A stretch of DNA of 64,000 nucleotides from Siphonodentalium dalli. Lineage: Eukaryota; Mollusca; Scaphopoda; Gadilida; Siphonodentaliidae. How positions within the stretch are numbered: the stretch's first letter is position 1; each line of letters opens with the position of its first letter. The DNA lies in NCBI GenBank assembly GCA_032622095.1, contig CP136064.1, positions 264,874,165-264,938,164 on the forward strand, read 5' to 3'. Both the position numbers and the translations under genes were made by a program. The notes under the pieces are model-generated. The model was not told the DNA's origin, made no database searches, and saw only the letters and a program-made list of their open reading frames with translations. Shown here in pieces: positions 44,708 to 56,584 of the stretch.

Positions 44708-45165
44708 TGTGACCCGCCATATCAAATCCAGTCGGAAGTCGGGATTTTTTTACCCTGTGCCAAAGCATTCTCTTATATATGCGAGTCGACCATAGGTCGC
44801 CTCGCATATATAAGAGAATGCATTGGCCTAACAATTTTTTATCATTTTTAAAAAATAAATGTTTCTGACAATTTTTAGGACATAAAATAAAAAACATCCA
44901 TTACCCTGCAGTGAGCCCCACACATATATAGAAGTATATAGAAGAGTGTCGTCTGCTCATGTTTGTCTGGGGCTCTGTATGGGTGAAATTATAAAATTGT
45001 TAAAGAATACAAGAAAAAATTATTAAAATTGTAAAAAATTATTAGGCCAATGCATTCTCTTATATATGCGAGGCGACCTATGGTCGACTCGCATATATAA
45101 GAGAATGCATTGGCACAGGGTAAAAAAATCCCGACTTCAGACTGGATTTGATATTGCGGGTCACA
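44708..45165. mobile_element. MITE with TGTGACCCGC termini and double-hairpin core (copy E, best preserved)
   Basis: Left TGTGACCCGCCATATCAAAT, right ATTTGATATTGCGGGTCACA; the TIR runs ~45 bp through GGGATTTTTTTA into CCCTGTGCC. Flanks ATATA / TATAT suggest a TA or TATA target. Hairpins are at 44759-44827 and 45046-45114. The spacer is in the same orientation as in copy C. Confidence 0.9.
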
Positions 45166-45376
45166 TATATGTTGAAAGCCCAAAATCGATACCCATTCCA
45201 ACGATGTGTGATTACATAACAACGGTTTCAACCCGCAACATTTCGTTATTGGATAACTATCAATAATGAATATAAGAACAAAGTTTATCTATTTCTCCAT
45301 TTCTTCTTATAGTGGTATGCTTTACAGACTTTCTTATTGTTTGCGCATACGAATGCCTTGGGTCCCTTTGAATTCT

Positions 45377-46770
45377 GATCATATATGTGATTCAAAAGTC
45401 AATTGACTCCAGGACAGTTGGAATTGGGTTTGTTAAAGCTACTGACATATGGCGATTGAGAAAAGCTTGTACTAACAAACAAATAATAAAACTATTAGCG
45501 TAAACCATGTGCTTGGAGATAAATGCCGATGTTAATGGCGAGAATTGGTTGTGTTTCTTGTATATATGTAATTTGCTTGATCACTTGTAAATATTAATTT
45601 CACATGTAAACTTATTCTGATATTTTATCTCAAATACTGTATGCATATGTACGGTTTTTATTGAGATTAAACAAATTCAATTCAAGAGAGACACGGATCT
45701 TTTTTACCATCATTTATATTGCAAACATACAACAGAGCCGATTGTTTATAACATATTTATTGTGTCCCCTATAATATATACAGTATTGACAATTAATTTG
45801 CCTTGTGTCACGTTGTATTCTGGTCATATATGTGATTCAATAGTCAACTGACTCCAGGACAATTGGAACTGTGTTTCCATGCTTTTGTTAAAGATATTGA
45901 TATATGGAGATTGGGAGAAGCTTGTACTAAGCAATTGATGTTGCAAACGATTTAAAGGTACGGTTGGCCTTGGCGGTGGGTATCCTGTGAAAATATTTCC
46001 ACCCGTCAAAAACCGCCACAAACAGAAAGAACATCAACATGTAGACAGACTTTGTCCGTATACAAATAAGAAATATCACATAAACAGTATGTTATTGTCA
46101 TATGTTTGACCATTGTTATGTAAACAAAAGCATTAAAAGTAACTTTTCTGGTGTTTGTTTATATTATGGTAAACATAAAGAGCGTTCTTTGTTGGTGAAT
46201 TCCTGGTATGGGACTAATAAAGAGCGTTTATGCCATTTGTGTGTGATTAGCCAGTAGCATTGTGCTGTCTTCTGTAACACAACCAGGCTCTTGCTTAGGT
46301 AAAATATAGTAAATCTTTATGATAACATGCTGTTTACGCGATGGTCATGGTATATATGAACGAAACTGTATGCGTTTTAATGTTGTTCTGTTTACGGTGA
46401 TTGGAACAAATATGAATATTTTCGACAACTAAGGCCTCACGTGCCTTTAAAGAGGAAATATGCACTATGCAGCACCCCGCAACTGACAATGATAACTGTT
46501 GTCTGTATTATAAAGTTACTTCATTGCGGAAAACGTAAACATGACTGACTGTTACAGTGCGTGTTTATTAACAATACATATATCACTGAAGGAATATTTA
46601 TAATTAAAAGAAGAAAGTTTGGATGATTTTTCAGCTGTAGCCATGCATCGGGAACGCATCGGGACACTTTAACTTTAATGACGATGGTTACAATGCGTAT
46701 ACCATGAGCTGAGATAGACACGGAGTTTTTACCATCATTTATATATTGCAAACATATACAAAAGAGTCGA
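45377..46770 (+). repeat. interspersed direct duplications
   Basis: ATATATGTGATTCAA(A/T)AGTCAA through GACTCCAGGACA(G/A)TTGGAA and AAGCTTGTACTAA appears at about 45380-45475 and 45824-45925. GACACGGA...TTTTTACCATCATTT, TATATTGCAAACATA, AGAG(C)CGAT appears at about 45690-45745 and 46714-46768. The pattern points to old local duplication or two insertions of one repeat. No gene seen. Confidence 0.65.
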
Positions 46771-47129
46771 TATCCCGAGATGGCGTGGATGATGAATCCC
46801 CAGGCTATTCAACAAGCTGTAACATCAAGGCGATCCTAGTAAATTTAGTTATGTATTCAAGTTAACGCAAATGAACCCTGTTGTGTGCGGTCGCGGTTAT
46901 ATGTCTACTCTGGTCACGCTCTCCACCGTACACAGCGAATACGGCAGAATCGACTAAGCAGCGGAACATTTGTCAATAGGAGAGCTTTGAGATCGATCAT
47001 TCATAAAATTCATGGCTTCAAAGACGTCGGCATTAACATTCAACAAACGATACTATTTAAGCTGCGTAGTATCATTTCTTGATTATTGTTTGGGGCCATT
47101 GGGACTTCGCATCACACACTATAAATGTA

Positions 47130-47400
47130 GTCCAGAATAAAGTTAAACGGACGTGGCTCATTCGAGCTTCCGAATTATGTCCTTCGTAATTTGGAAGGAG
47201 GTACCTTATAAGATATGTACCCAAATACACAACATATTAATATACCGGCTTCATAATAGTATGCTCTGAAAAATACATGCCATGATCACATGCCATTTAC
47301 AATTTTTCGCACATAAATGAATCAAACGCGCTTTATTGGAACCATATCAGGAATAGACTAACACGGAACTCTATTTTTCTGTTCCAGTGCAAATTCCACT
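47130..47400 (-). repeat. dispersed repeat, copy 2 (inverted)
   Basis: Reverse complement of the series at 39655-39915: TTAAACGGACGTGGCTCATT, CGAGCTTCCGAATTATGTCC, AATTTGGAAGGAGGTACCTT, CGGCTTCATAATAGTATGCT, CATATCAGGAATAGACTAAC, ACGGAACTCT. It confirms a family with at least three members in 64 kb. Confidence 0.75.
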
Positions 47401-47906
47401 ATTTCCCTTTTTTATTTTTGGTGAAAACTTTATGATCACGCATCCCAGTGCACAGACAAAGTGCACTCTGCACTCTTAACAATATTGCAGTCTCCAGATA
47501 AAATTAGTTTAGCAACCTTTTGCGTCAGTTTTTTTAAAATAATGCAACAAGTATTATGCCTTTCTAAATTACATTAACATGGCGACTCAGTCGCTTCTAA
47601 CAGTATTTAAACTGTTTGAATGTTAATTGAGTTCCGTGCGCCGTCGTGATTGCTGGATCTAAATATATCATTATGTCACAACAACAAAGATATGAATGAT
47701 ACCGAATTAATATGTCATTACATTACAACAACAAAGATCTAAATGATACCGAATTATGTCATTACGTCACAACAAATATATGAATGAATTAGTGCGACAT
47801 TTATTTTGAATCATATTGTGCAATATGATTTTAAATTACCCCTCTTATCGAATTCACAAAACTCAAATCCACATCCAACTACTGTAGTTAAACATAACTA
47901 TAATAC

Positions 47907-49772
47907 TAAATAATACCAATTCTTATATAGCGCTTATTCCCGTATTGGGCCCTAAGCGCTTTACGCGAGAAATAGACATTTAAAACAAGAATAAACAACT
48001 TATGAAATACATTTGATAAATGAGGCACCGTTTATCCTTTGCTTGATTCCTCGGATAGTTGCGTTTAAATAGGTGATTTTATAATGATGACTTGAAATCG
48101 GGCAATGAACTAGAGTCCAGAACGAATAGCCTTTCGCAACGAAATCCAGATGTTAGGACAAGCAGCATGAAAGCCCGGTCACCGAGCGTAACACGGTTAG
48201 TGTCTGGATGTGTATATTAGAAGGGCTGCTTCCTTAGAACGCACATTACGACTGGGAACTTATGGGTAAATGAAATAAGCTCAGTCATGTATGGTGTACT
48301 GGTGTCCGAGCTCTTCCTCCTTCTGTATGCGAATGTGGTGCCTTTTAATGGAATCCTAACTACAATTAAACAGGCAGCCAGTGTAACTCTGATATGGGAC
48401 ACTACACTGTATCCTGCCTAACATAATTCTGTCCGCAAAGTTTGGAGGTGTTGTTACCGCGCAAGTTGATAATCGGGAACACGAAGCAGAAGAGAGTTGC
48501 ATTATAGTTCAATTTAGTGATGACGACGGAGACGGCCATTCTTTTTGCAGCTTCAATTGTGAGGTAACGACGAATCCGACCAATCCACCGAAGCTCGAAG
48601 ATGAATTTGCAGAGATGGTCAATTTGTTTTGTCATAGAAGTGTCCGATCGAGGTTTACACCGAGATTCTTAATACATTTGGCAAGATGATGGAATGACCA
48701 TTTAATTCAATCTTAGTAATGTTCAAGGCGTGGATGATTAATGGTTTAGCATATCATATTACTTCCGTGTTTTCGTCATTGAGTCTAAGTCAGTTTGAAG
48801 TAATCCAATCCTTAACAGCTATAATACAACGTTTGATAGCCGCTGCAATAATTGTGTCGTCATCAGGTTGGCCAGAAAAGTACAGTTGTGTCACAAACGT
48901 ATGAGCGAACCGAGAGTATGGGTCCAAGGACTCACCCTGGGGGCACACCGAATTCAATGGTATTACACTTGGATAGTTGGCTTCCAATGAGAGCCCTCTG
49001 TCGGCGGTCGGTGGGGTAGGAAGAAAACCACATGACTGTTCCAGATATGCCATACAACAGTTCAAGCCGCCGCAGTAGAATTGTATGATCAAGCATATCA
49101 AACGCCGCACTCAGGTCCAGTAGATAAAGAATATATGCAAGTCCATCGTCGCACACACGTAGAAGATCGGAGGTGATATTGATCAGGGCAGTGTCTCTGT
49201 GTTTTGTCCCGTGCGATAGGCTGACTGACAAGGTCCCACATAGTGTTGATGTTCGTGTGACTTTTCGGTTGGAACAAAACTACTTTCTCCAAAAGTTTGG
49301 ACATAAAATGTAGGTTGGAAACAGGACGAATGTGCTTAAGTATACTGGGATCCAAAGACTTCTTTTTTGATAAGGGTAATGACGATTTCTTTAAAAGAGG
49401 TACAGGCACACCATCTTCGTCGAGTGAAGAGTTGATAAATTCGATCACCACATCAATATGCTTAACGATGAGATCGGTGGGAATAGGATCCATAAGACAT
49501 GTTTTTGGAGACGAAGAAAGAATGGTTTTCTACATCTGATCACACCTTACTGGCTCGAACGTACACAACTTGTTTCCATCAAATGAATCCTGCGGAAGGT
49601 TGGAAGCGTCAAGCTCGGAACGAAGGTCTTCGATTTTGTTTACAGAAACAATCACCAAAAGGAATCACGAAACTCGCGCTGTGAAGAGGCAGTGGCTTAG
49701 ATTTCTTGTCACTCAAATCTTTGCTGATGGCATAGAGTCTTAGATGATTTGCATTATTGTATTGGGCCGTGT
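47907..49772 (-). pseudogene. CR1-like LINE relic, 3' half, multiply frameshifted
   Basis: Element order: 49772-49500 gives AQYNNANHLRLYAISKDLSD and RPSFRA (region before RT); 49493-49098 gives PIPTDLIVKHIDVVIEFINS, LDPSILKHIRPVSNLHFMSK, LLEKVVLFQ; 49231-48932 gives ITSDLLRVCDDGLAYILYLL, DLSAAFDMLDHTILLRRLEL, then FGVPPG; 48900-48790 has TQLYFSGQPDDDTI (the FADD box just before it is destroyed). 48635-48402 and 48402-48217 give the C-terminal region (ITKLNYNATL, KLCG). The PVSNL..LSKLLEK and LDLSAAFD..DH motifs are typical of the CR1/L2-type group. The 3' tail at 47907-48000 has TATATAGCGCTTATTCCCGT. At least four frame changes are present. Confidence 0.85.
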
Positions 49773-49785
49773 TAATAGTAATTTC

Positions 49786-49842
49786 TGGCGTCAGACGTCA
49801 TCTTATCAACTGTATTGCCTTTGTTTTGTTAAGTATAATATA
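49786..49842. repeat. 57-bp block shared with 62609-62666
   Basis: TTTCTGGCGTCAGACGTCAT, CTTATCAACTGTATTGCCTT, TGTTTTGTTAAGTATAATA occurs nearly identically here and at 62609-62666. Here it lies 3' of LINE copy 2; at 62.6 kb it lies directly 5' of the truncated LINE copy 3, in the same orientation. The preceding GTGTTAATAGTAA / GTGTTGATAGTCA also matches. Confidence 0.85.
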
Positions 49843-49949
49843 TATTACTTTATTCCTCCATGATGAAGAGCAGATCTATTTACATAATATTAAATACAAG
49901 TATACGTTATGAGATATGATATATACACAAAGCAAAGAGCTGAGATTGT

Positions 49950-52222
49950 TCAGGTGAGTGTGAGTGATCCATTTTTGAAAAGGGAGCACACATTCAGCAG
50001 ATAAGTAGCAGTATCGATTATCAGGTAATGTACATTATATACACAGCTGTGGTATATTGCGTTTGTGACACTTCCAAGAAAGAAAGACACGAGATCTGCA
50101 ATCGGGAGCGAATAAAGGAAGATGAATGTATTCACGCCATGGCGGTCGAATATCACATCCCAGAGGTGGTTACGCATGTTGGTCACAACCAAGGAAGAGC
50201 ACTCGAATGTGTGTATAATCTCGTTGTTGTATGTGTTCATACACATTTGGCACAGACTGTTGTTGTTGGGGTACGTAGTTTTGTTTAGTAGGCGGGCCAT
50301 GTTTTTGAGCTCAACAGATCTATGGCGATTAGCACCAAGCAGATACCAGACGTTCCAGCTTTCAAGTGGATCAGAGTGACATTTTGCGACGAAATGAAAG
50401 CACTGTTCGTTGTTGATAGAAAGAGACCAGTCTTTCCTATAAACTTTCCGAATTCTATCGTTCACGATTCGTTTCCATTCCTTTTTTCCAGAGAATATGC
50501 CAGTGTCCAAGAAGTTTGTTAGAAAGTGTAATATATTGTACCTTCCAAGAATCGCGAACACATCATTCACAAATCCCGTAACTGCACGACCATAAAGTAT
50601 ATGTCGATATACTTTACCCAAAAACAATTTCAATGCAACCTGATGGGTGGGTGGAAGATGGATGAGATTTCCAAGAAATTTCAGCTTTTTTATATGGATT
50701 TCCCTCTCAATATGCAGAACACCGACGAGGCCCAAGGCTACATTTGTCCGTGTGCGAGATGGGAGTTCTTGAATGCATGTGCTTCACACACGTTCTGAGT
50801 GATTTATCTCTCCATTGGATGGCACACGCATTATCGAGCGGCATGAGTTCTGAGCCAAACAGAGCTTTCGGAAGTGCGACTGTCTTGAGCAATTTGGATA
50901 CAACACAAGGAGAACTGTTCTTTGTGATCGTCTTTCCAGCAAAACCAAAGTATGTCTTGCGCAGTTTATCAGCCATTTGCGTTCCGCGTAGAGTGGATAT
51001 CGAGAATTTCCCTTGGAGAATCCCAAGATGGACGCATTCAGTGTCTTCTGTTAAGGTGTTAGAACCAAGCTTACACACTCTGTTAGATGAAGTGTACTGA
51101 CTGCGAGACTCGTTAAAAACAACAACCGACTCTTGCTACACGAGAACGTGAAACGCCATGTTACACTGTAGCGATAGCAGGACTGGTGTCTAGCATAATG
51201 TCCAGTTCTCGTTTGCTGAGTGAAATAACGGATATATCGTCGGCTGTTGTAAGGGCTGCACACGATACTCCATGAAGTACGAGACCCTCGTTTAGCGCAG
51301 ATAGTTCTTTCAGCAAGTCGTTTATGTAGGCGAGATATAGAAACGGCGAAGTTACAGGTCCTTGGCGGGTTCCTTGTGATATAGGAAAGCATCAGACACG
51401 CAGTTGTTGTGCAGTACACGCTTGCCGTGGATCACCAGTTTGCTAAGCTTAAGCAGAAGACCAGCGTGGCAAACTTTGTCGAAGGCCTTCTGGGAGTCAA
51501 GAAAACACACATAGGCATTCGATCCCATGTCAGATGCGTCAAATAGTGCTTCTTGTAGAATAAAGGAGGTAATTGTGCCGCCCACCCCTCTCTGAAATCC
51601 ATTCTGTTGTCCGCAAGGAAATTTATTTGTCAGAGAACTGCTGAGCAAACGGTTCAGGAGAACCCCCTCGAAGACTTTATATATAATCGAAAGGAGCGTT
51701 ATGGCCCTATAGCTATCTGGACTATCTGCAGGTTTAGGTTCTCCTTTGAATAGAGGGATGATTAAGTCCACTTTCATTGCCGGTGGAATGTGCTCCAGAG
51801 ACTGAATTCCATTGAAAAGAACACGAAGAGCACCCATTGTCGAATCTGGAGCTAACATCAAATGTTCGTTCACAATAATATTGTCGAGTCCTCCTGACTT
51901 GTTGCGCTTGAGTGATCGTATTACACCGTATATTTCGCTCATTGTTACTGGATGAGAAAGGTTGGACTCATTGTAGTGTTCGTGTGAAGTAAACAGTAAT
52001 GAATCAAGCTCTGACTGAACTTGATTTGCAAATATCGCAGACTCGTGTTGGTCCTCTGAGAACAGATCGGCGAAATATTTCATCCAACCCGACAAAATGT
52101 TTGAAGGATCCCGTTGAACACCAGCGCCGAAATTGATTGCCGTGGACGGTACTGATACATGAGTTTTGTTGGCATTGATAGCTTTCAGGAAGGAATTATT
52201 ATCGTGTTCTACGAATATCTTT
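49950..52222 (-). pseudogene. LINE copy 2, 5'-truncated and frameshifted (same family as 12-kb LINE)
   Basis: Starts within the linker (IFVEHDNNSFLKAINANKT at about 52222), next to a TTTAAAGGGGCAC motif. 52095-51352 is RT (LKRNKSGGLDNIIVNEHLML, SPDSYRAITLLSIIYKVFEG, NGFQRGVGG, YVCFLDSQKAFDKVCHAG). The catalytic box at about 51236-51247 reads TADD, again without the aromatic residue. 51078-50707 and 50735-49950 are the C-terminal region with CQMCMNTYNNEIIHTFEC (C-x2-C-x9-H-x3-C). At least two frameshifts, near 51400 and 50720. Protein similarity to copy 1 is clear but moderate, so these are separate old insertions or subfamilies. Confidence 0.9.
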
Positions 52223-52378
52223 AAAGGGGCACTTTGATTATTGCGATATAACCAAGATGCGGGCCCCGTTGGTTCAGAGTGCCCGGATGAAGATAATTAA
52301 TCGAGTGTGCTTCTCACAGTACGAGCTAACTGCATGGCCTCCTAATAGCTATAGCCTGATACCGGAGTACGATGCGTA

Positions 52379-52454
52379 TGTCTCTTTGGAAAGCAGACGA
52401 AATTCCTAAACGATGTACATCTGTTAGGAATTTCGTCGGCTTTTCAAAGAGACA
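52379..52454. repeat. hairpin, ~31-bp imperfect arms
   Basis: TGTCTCTTTGGAAAGCAGAC, GAAATTCCTAA pairs with TTAGGAATTTC, GTCGGCTTTTCAAAGAGACA around ACGATGTACATCTG. Isolated, no coding. Confidence 0.85.
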
Positions 52455-52935
52455 GGCTATTTGGCCATGCGTTTGTCACAACAGACCTGTTTCTTGCGTG
52501 CATGCATAATTCGTGTTTTATTGATAGTAATGATGAAAAGAGTAATGGCTTGTATTAATCGAATAATATAAATGAAGTTAGTTTGCCGCATCGTAATCAG
52601 GATGGACTTTATTTTACCTGCAGCTACGGACTGTTCATTCTTGAAAGTGCAGCCTATACTCGTATAGTAAAACTCGAAATTATGCTTTCAAGATTCATAT
52701 CAAGGCGACGTCCAGACGCGGGATGTTGGTCAGTTTCTGTGCCGAGGCTAGGGACGTACATTAGCGATGGCGGGGTTGTTGACGGGGTGTCACGCGTGCA
52801 AATATATACATGTAGTGACATTAGCACCAACCTTTACTAATAAAAATAAATTGAGTTCGTGTGTCTGTCCGGAAAAAGGCGACAAAACGACTTAACCCCT
52901 CTGAAAATGTGGACATAGGGTGATATCATACACGT

Positions 52936-54935
52936 AACCCGGGGATTAAGGGCGCTAATAATGTTTATGACTTTGGCTATATATAGGCGATCAAACGGAG
53001 TGGCAGATCGGCAGATTAAAAAAAAATCGAAATGTTTTTGAATTTGGGAATAGATTTTTACAATTTGTTTTGCTTCATCCTATTTTATGGATGTTAGTGT
53101 TGAAGACTATTATAATATTTAAGGAAGGGGCAGTCCTGTCAACAAATTTGGTATTTTGAAAATAAATTGATTTTGAAGCCATTTTCACCAAGCTTGGTGT
53201 TATTTCTTTAACATGGGGAATTTGACCCTAAAAATAATATAATAAAAAAAATTCCCGGACCCCTGTGTCTTATATATATGTACTTTTAGTATTATGACCA
53301 ATTTGTGCCAGGGGCCAGTGGTAGTACTATTCATGTGTGTTTCCGAATACGTTGTTCGAATAATAGGATTATCTTTATTTGTGGCTGAGACATGAGAAGC
53401 TGCATAATTTGATAAATAAAACGCTATTTCAGAATGAATTTTAGCTCAAGCTGCTGAACATGAAAATTCAAGTTGAGATATTGCCAATTTTCCATGGGTT
53501 GGTATCCATCGCCAGTGGTTTCCGAACATAAGTACGTCCGTCGACAATTTCCATTGGCATAGGCTACAGGTTGTAACTTTGGTCGGATCATTATGAAATT
53601 AGGCATGACTGTTGGAATTGGTATATAACATATAGATTGGGAACGAGTCATTTTGTGGGCCAGTCGGCAAAAACATGCATCATATATCTCAAATTTCAAT
53701 CTATATAGTATACGGGCTAGATTCCGCCATGCACCGAAAGCGTCAAAATGTGCGATATTAGCGCATGTTTCGGCGCGACAAAACGTGCGCCGTAACGACG
53801 CACATTTTGTCGCTTTCGGCGCGTTACTAATGGCGCACTTTTTGTCGCTTTCTGCGCGTCGAAACATGCGTTAATATCGCACATTTTGTCGTTTTCGGTG
53901 GCGGCATCTAGCCCGTATACTATATATAGATTGAAATTTGAGATATATGTTTCCTAATGGCGCCGAAAGCGCCATTAGGAAATGGTCCTAATAGTATTCC
54001 ATACCAATGATATTCCAACCCGGGGATTAAGGGCGCTGATAATGTTTATAACTGTTGCTATATATAGGCGATCAAACGGACGGGCAGATCGGCAGATTTT
54101 TTTTTGGAATTTGGGAATGGATTTTTAAAACTTGTTTTGCTTTATCCCATTTTATGGATGTTAGTTTTAAAGACTATTATACTATTTAAGGAAGGGGCAG
54201 TCCTGTCAACACATTTGGTATTTTGAAAAAATTGTGATTTTGAAGCCATTTTCACCAAGCTTGGTGTTATTTCTTTAAAGTGGGGAATGTGACCCTAAAA
54301 ATAATATAATAACAAAAAATTCCGGACCCCAGGGACCCCTGTGTCTGATATATATGTACTTTTAGTATTATGACCATTTTGTGCCAGGGACCGGTGGTTG
54401 TACTATTCATTTGTGTTTCCGAATACGTTGTTCGAATAAATAGGATTATCATTATTTATGACTGAGACATGGGAAGCTGCATAATTTGATATGTAAGACT
54501 CTATTTCAGCATCCATTTTAGCTCAAGCTGCTGAATATGAAAATTCAAGTTGAGATATTGCCAATTTGCCATGGTTTGGTATACCCATCGCCAATCACTG
54601 TGGTTTGCGAACATAAGTACGTCCGTCGACAATTTCCATTGGCATAGGCTACAGGTTGTAACTTTGGTCGGATCATTGTGAAATTTGCCATGACTGTTGA
54701 CATTGGTAACATGTAGATTGGGAACGAGTCATTTTGTGGGCCAGTCGGCAAAAACATGTATCATATATCTCAAATTTCAATCTATATAGTATACGGTCTA
54801 GATTCCGCCATGCACCGTAACGACGCACATTTGTCGCTTTCGGCGCGTTACTAATGGCACACTTTTTGTCGCTTTCGGCGCGCACCGAAAGCGCCATTAG
54901 GAAGTGGCCATAATAGTATTCCATACAATTGATAT
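52936..54935 (+). repeat. ~1.08-kb tandem duplication including a GC-rich palindromic repeat
   Basis: Unit 1 is 52936-54016 and unit 2 is 54017-54935. Both begin AACCCGGGGATTAAGGGCGC and share ATATATAGGCGATCAAACGG, TTGCCATTTTCACCAAGCTT-type text, GGCAGTCCTGTCAAC, CCGAATACGTTGTTCGAATA, GTACGTCCGTCGACAATTTC and GAACGAGTCATTTTGTGGGC. Each ends in the GCGCTTTCGGCGCG palindromic repeat (53720-53990; 54815-54915, shorter in unit 2) followed by TAGTATTCCATAC. The minus frame ILYRLKFEIYD.CFCRLAHK is open in both copies but resembles no known protein. Confidence 0.9.
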
Positions 54936-55112
54936 TCTAATGCAATTATTATGCTGATCGCCTCATCATTCTTTGTGTCTGGCGAATTACAATTCATGCT
55001 AATGGCAGACATTTGTATATGGCGCTATCACAACGATCATGACATTTGGAACTTATTCCCTTCCCTATATATATATTCCTTATTTTCAAAAATGTCGCTT
55101 TCGGCTGACTTG

Positions 55113-55310
55113 ACGGCATGGGTGTGTGGCCCGCCCCAAATACCACATAGAAACACCCCGACCTCCACCCATCACCCCCCGCGGGTGGTACCACCCCGAG
55201 GGGTGAAAATTGGGTATGGACCATTTTCGAGAATGGTAAGGATTTCGATCGATTTAACGGAATGTGTGGGTGGCCCGCCCTAAATACCACCTAAAAACAC
55301 TCCCAACCCA
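55113..55310 (+). repeat. ~144-bp tandem duplication with GC-rich middle
   Basis: ACGGCATGGGTGTGTGGCCC, GCCCCAAATACCAC at about 55113 and ACGGAATGTGTGGGTGGCCC, GCCCTAAATACCAC at about 55257. Between them lies CCCCGCGGGTGGTACCACCCCGAGGGG with short nested palindromes. Ends just before the TIR element at 55326. Confidence 0.85.
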
Positions 55311-55370
55311 AAACATATAATATATGGGAGGCCAAATTCACATTTAATAATGAATTGCCACATATTGTGC

Positions 55371-56022
55371 TTAAAGGGGTACTGTACACAAAGATAGGCG
55401 ATTTTTTTATTTACTCCCATTGAAATAACTTTCAAGTTAGATTGTGTTCGTGTTATATGAGTTTCGTATAAACCTAATTTAGCTAAGAAAATATTGATCT
55501 TGGAAACAAAAATATTACGATTTCAAACTACGCGCCATGTGTTTGACCTTCACCGGAGAAGACGCAGCTCGCAGGAAGAACCGGAAGTTCATTGCTCACA
55601 GCTTCGATTGATGCATTCAATCTCTTCCATCGAACAATCTCACTCCCTATAAAATACTTGACTCTTTATGACTCTTGTTTCTTTCTCCCTGTTTTCCGAA
55701 TCGGTTATAACGGGCCTTCTTTTGCAGGTAACATGTTTTGTTTGCAACTCAATAATGTTCGCGAACGGCCGTCGATAAAAGACACGCAGCAGATGCGATT
55801 TCAAGAACGGTAACTCGTAATGGCATAATTCTCCATTTTATGAATCCAGCCATAAATGAATTTATATTAAATAATTCAATTTTACTTTTACGATAGCCTA
55901 TTACCCGGAACGTTTTCAGTAGACATCGTCGACTCAAATTAGTTATTTTATAATATAATATTCATATTAGATCGCTATTGTCACCGGGAATTTATTGAAA
56001 TTGGGGTACAGTACCCCTTTAA
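55371..56022. mobile_element. TTAA-flanked MITE nested in the TIR element
   Basis: Starts TTAAAGGGGTACTGTAC and ends GTACAGTACCCCTTTAA, a perfect 17-bp inverted repeat including TTAA. The interior carries no recognised gene. It is inserted into the GTGC|TTAAGCGC motif of the host element, and restoring a single TTAA rebuilds the palindromic GCTTAAGCGC phrase there, supporting true insertion at TTAA. Confidence 0.85.
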
Positions 56023-56433
56023 GCGCAAATAGGGCATTTACGCTTAAGCGTAATTAATTACGCTTAATTGCGCTTAAGCGCAATCAATTGCGCTTAAGCG
56101 CAATCAATTGCGCTTAAGCGTAATTGTGACTACTATCTAACCTACCCATAAACTATTAGCATGACCTGGTGTATCACCTAGCAACACAAGATGAGCATTG
56201 GGCTAATTTTGACCTGTACTCAACAGTCAAACTGTGAGTATGTGTTCAACAAGGAGAATCCCCTAATTACATATTATCAGCATCCCTCTATCCAAAGAAT
56301 TGATGTCGCCTTCCCGGAACTCTAGGAATGTTTTGTATGATGTTTTTAATGTATTTTTGCACAGATTTTAGCCTTTACTATGGTAATATCCTATACATGC
56401 ATGCTGTGTCACTGCATGAGGGCTTTCTTTCCT

Positions 56434-56584
56434 CATACAGTGATGCTCTATTTAATCGACTTCTTAACCACAGCAGAATTATGGGTAACTTTTCAGGATT
56501 TAGTCGGAAATATGGCTTGTTGCCATTCATCGAAAAGCTCTCTGCTGTGGTTAAGGAGTCGATTAATTAGAGCATTACTGTATG
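56434..56584. repeat. hairpin with ~46-bp imperfect arms
   Basis: CATACAGTGATGCTCTATTT, AATCGACTTCTTAACCACAG, CAGA pairs with TCTGCTGTGGTTAAGGAGTC, GATTAATTAGAGCATTACTG, TATG. The loop is ~60 bp. It lies inside the TIR element; the two opposite-frame ORFs over it are by-products. Confidence 0.85.

Noticed and set aside
48217-52222. One single long LINE from 48 to 52 kb
   Set aside because: The two halves carry different RT motifs (PVSNL/LDLSAAFD against SYRAITLL/LDSQKAFD) and each has its own RT, so they are two elements side by side.
53424-53867. 147-residue minus-strand frame, partly conserved in the duplicate
   Set aside because: It runs from the palindromic GC repeat into unique sequence, breaks in the second copy, and shows no protein family features.
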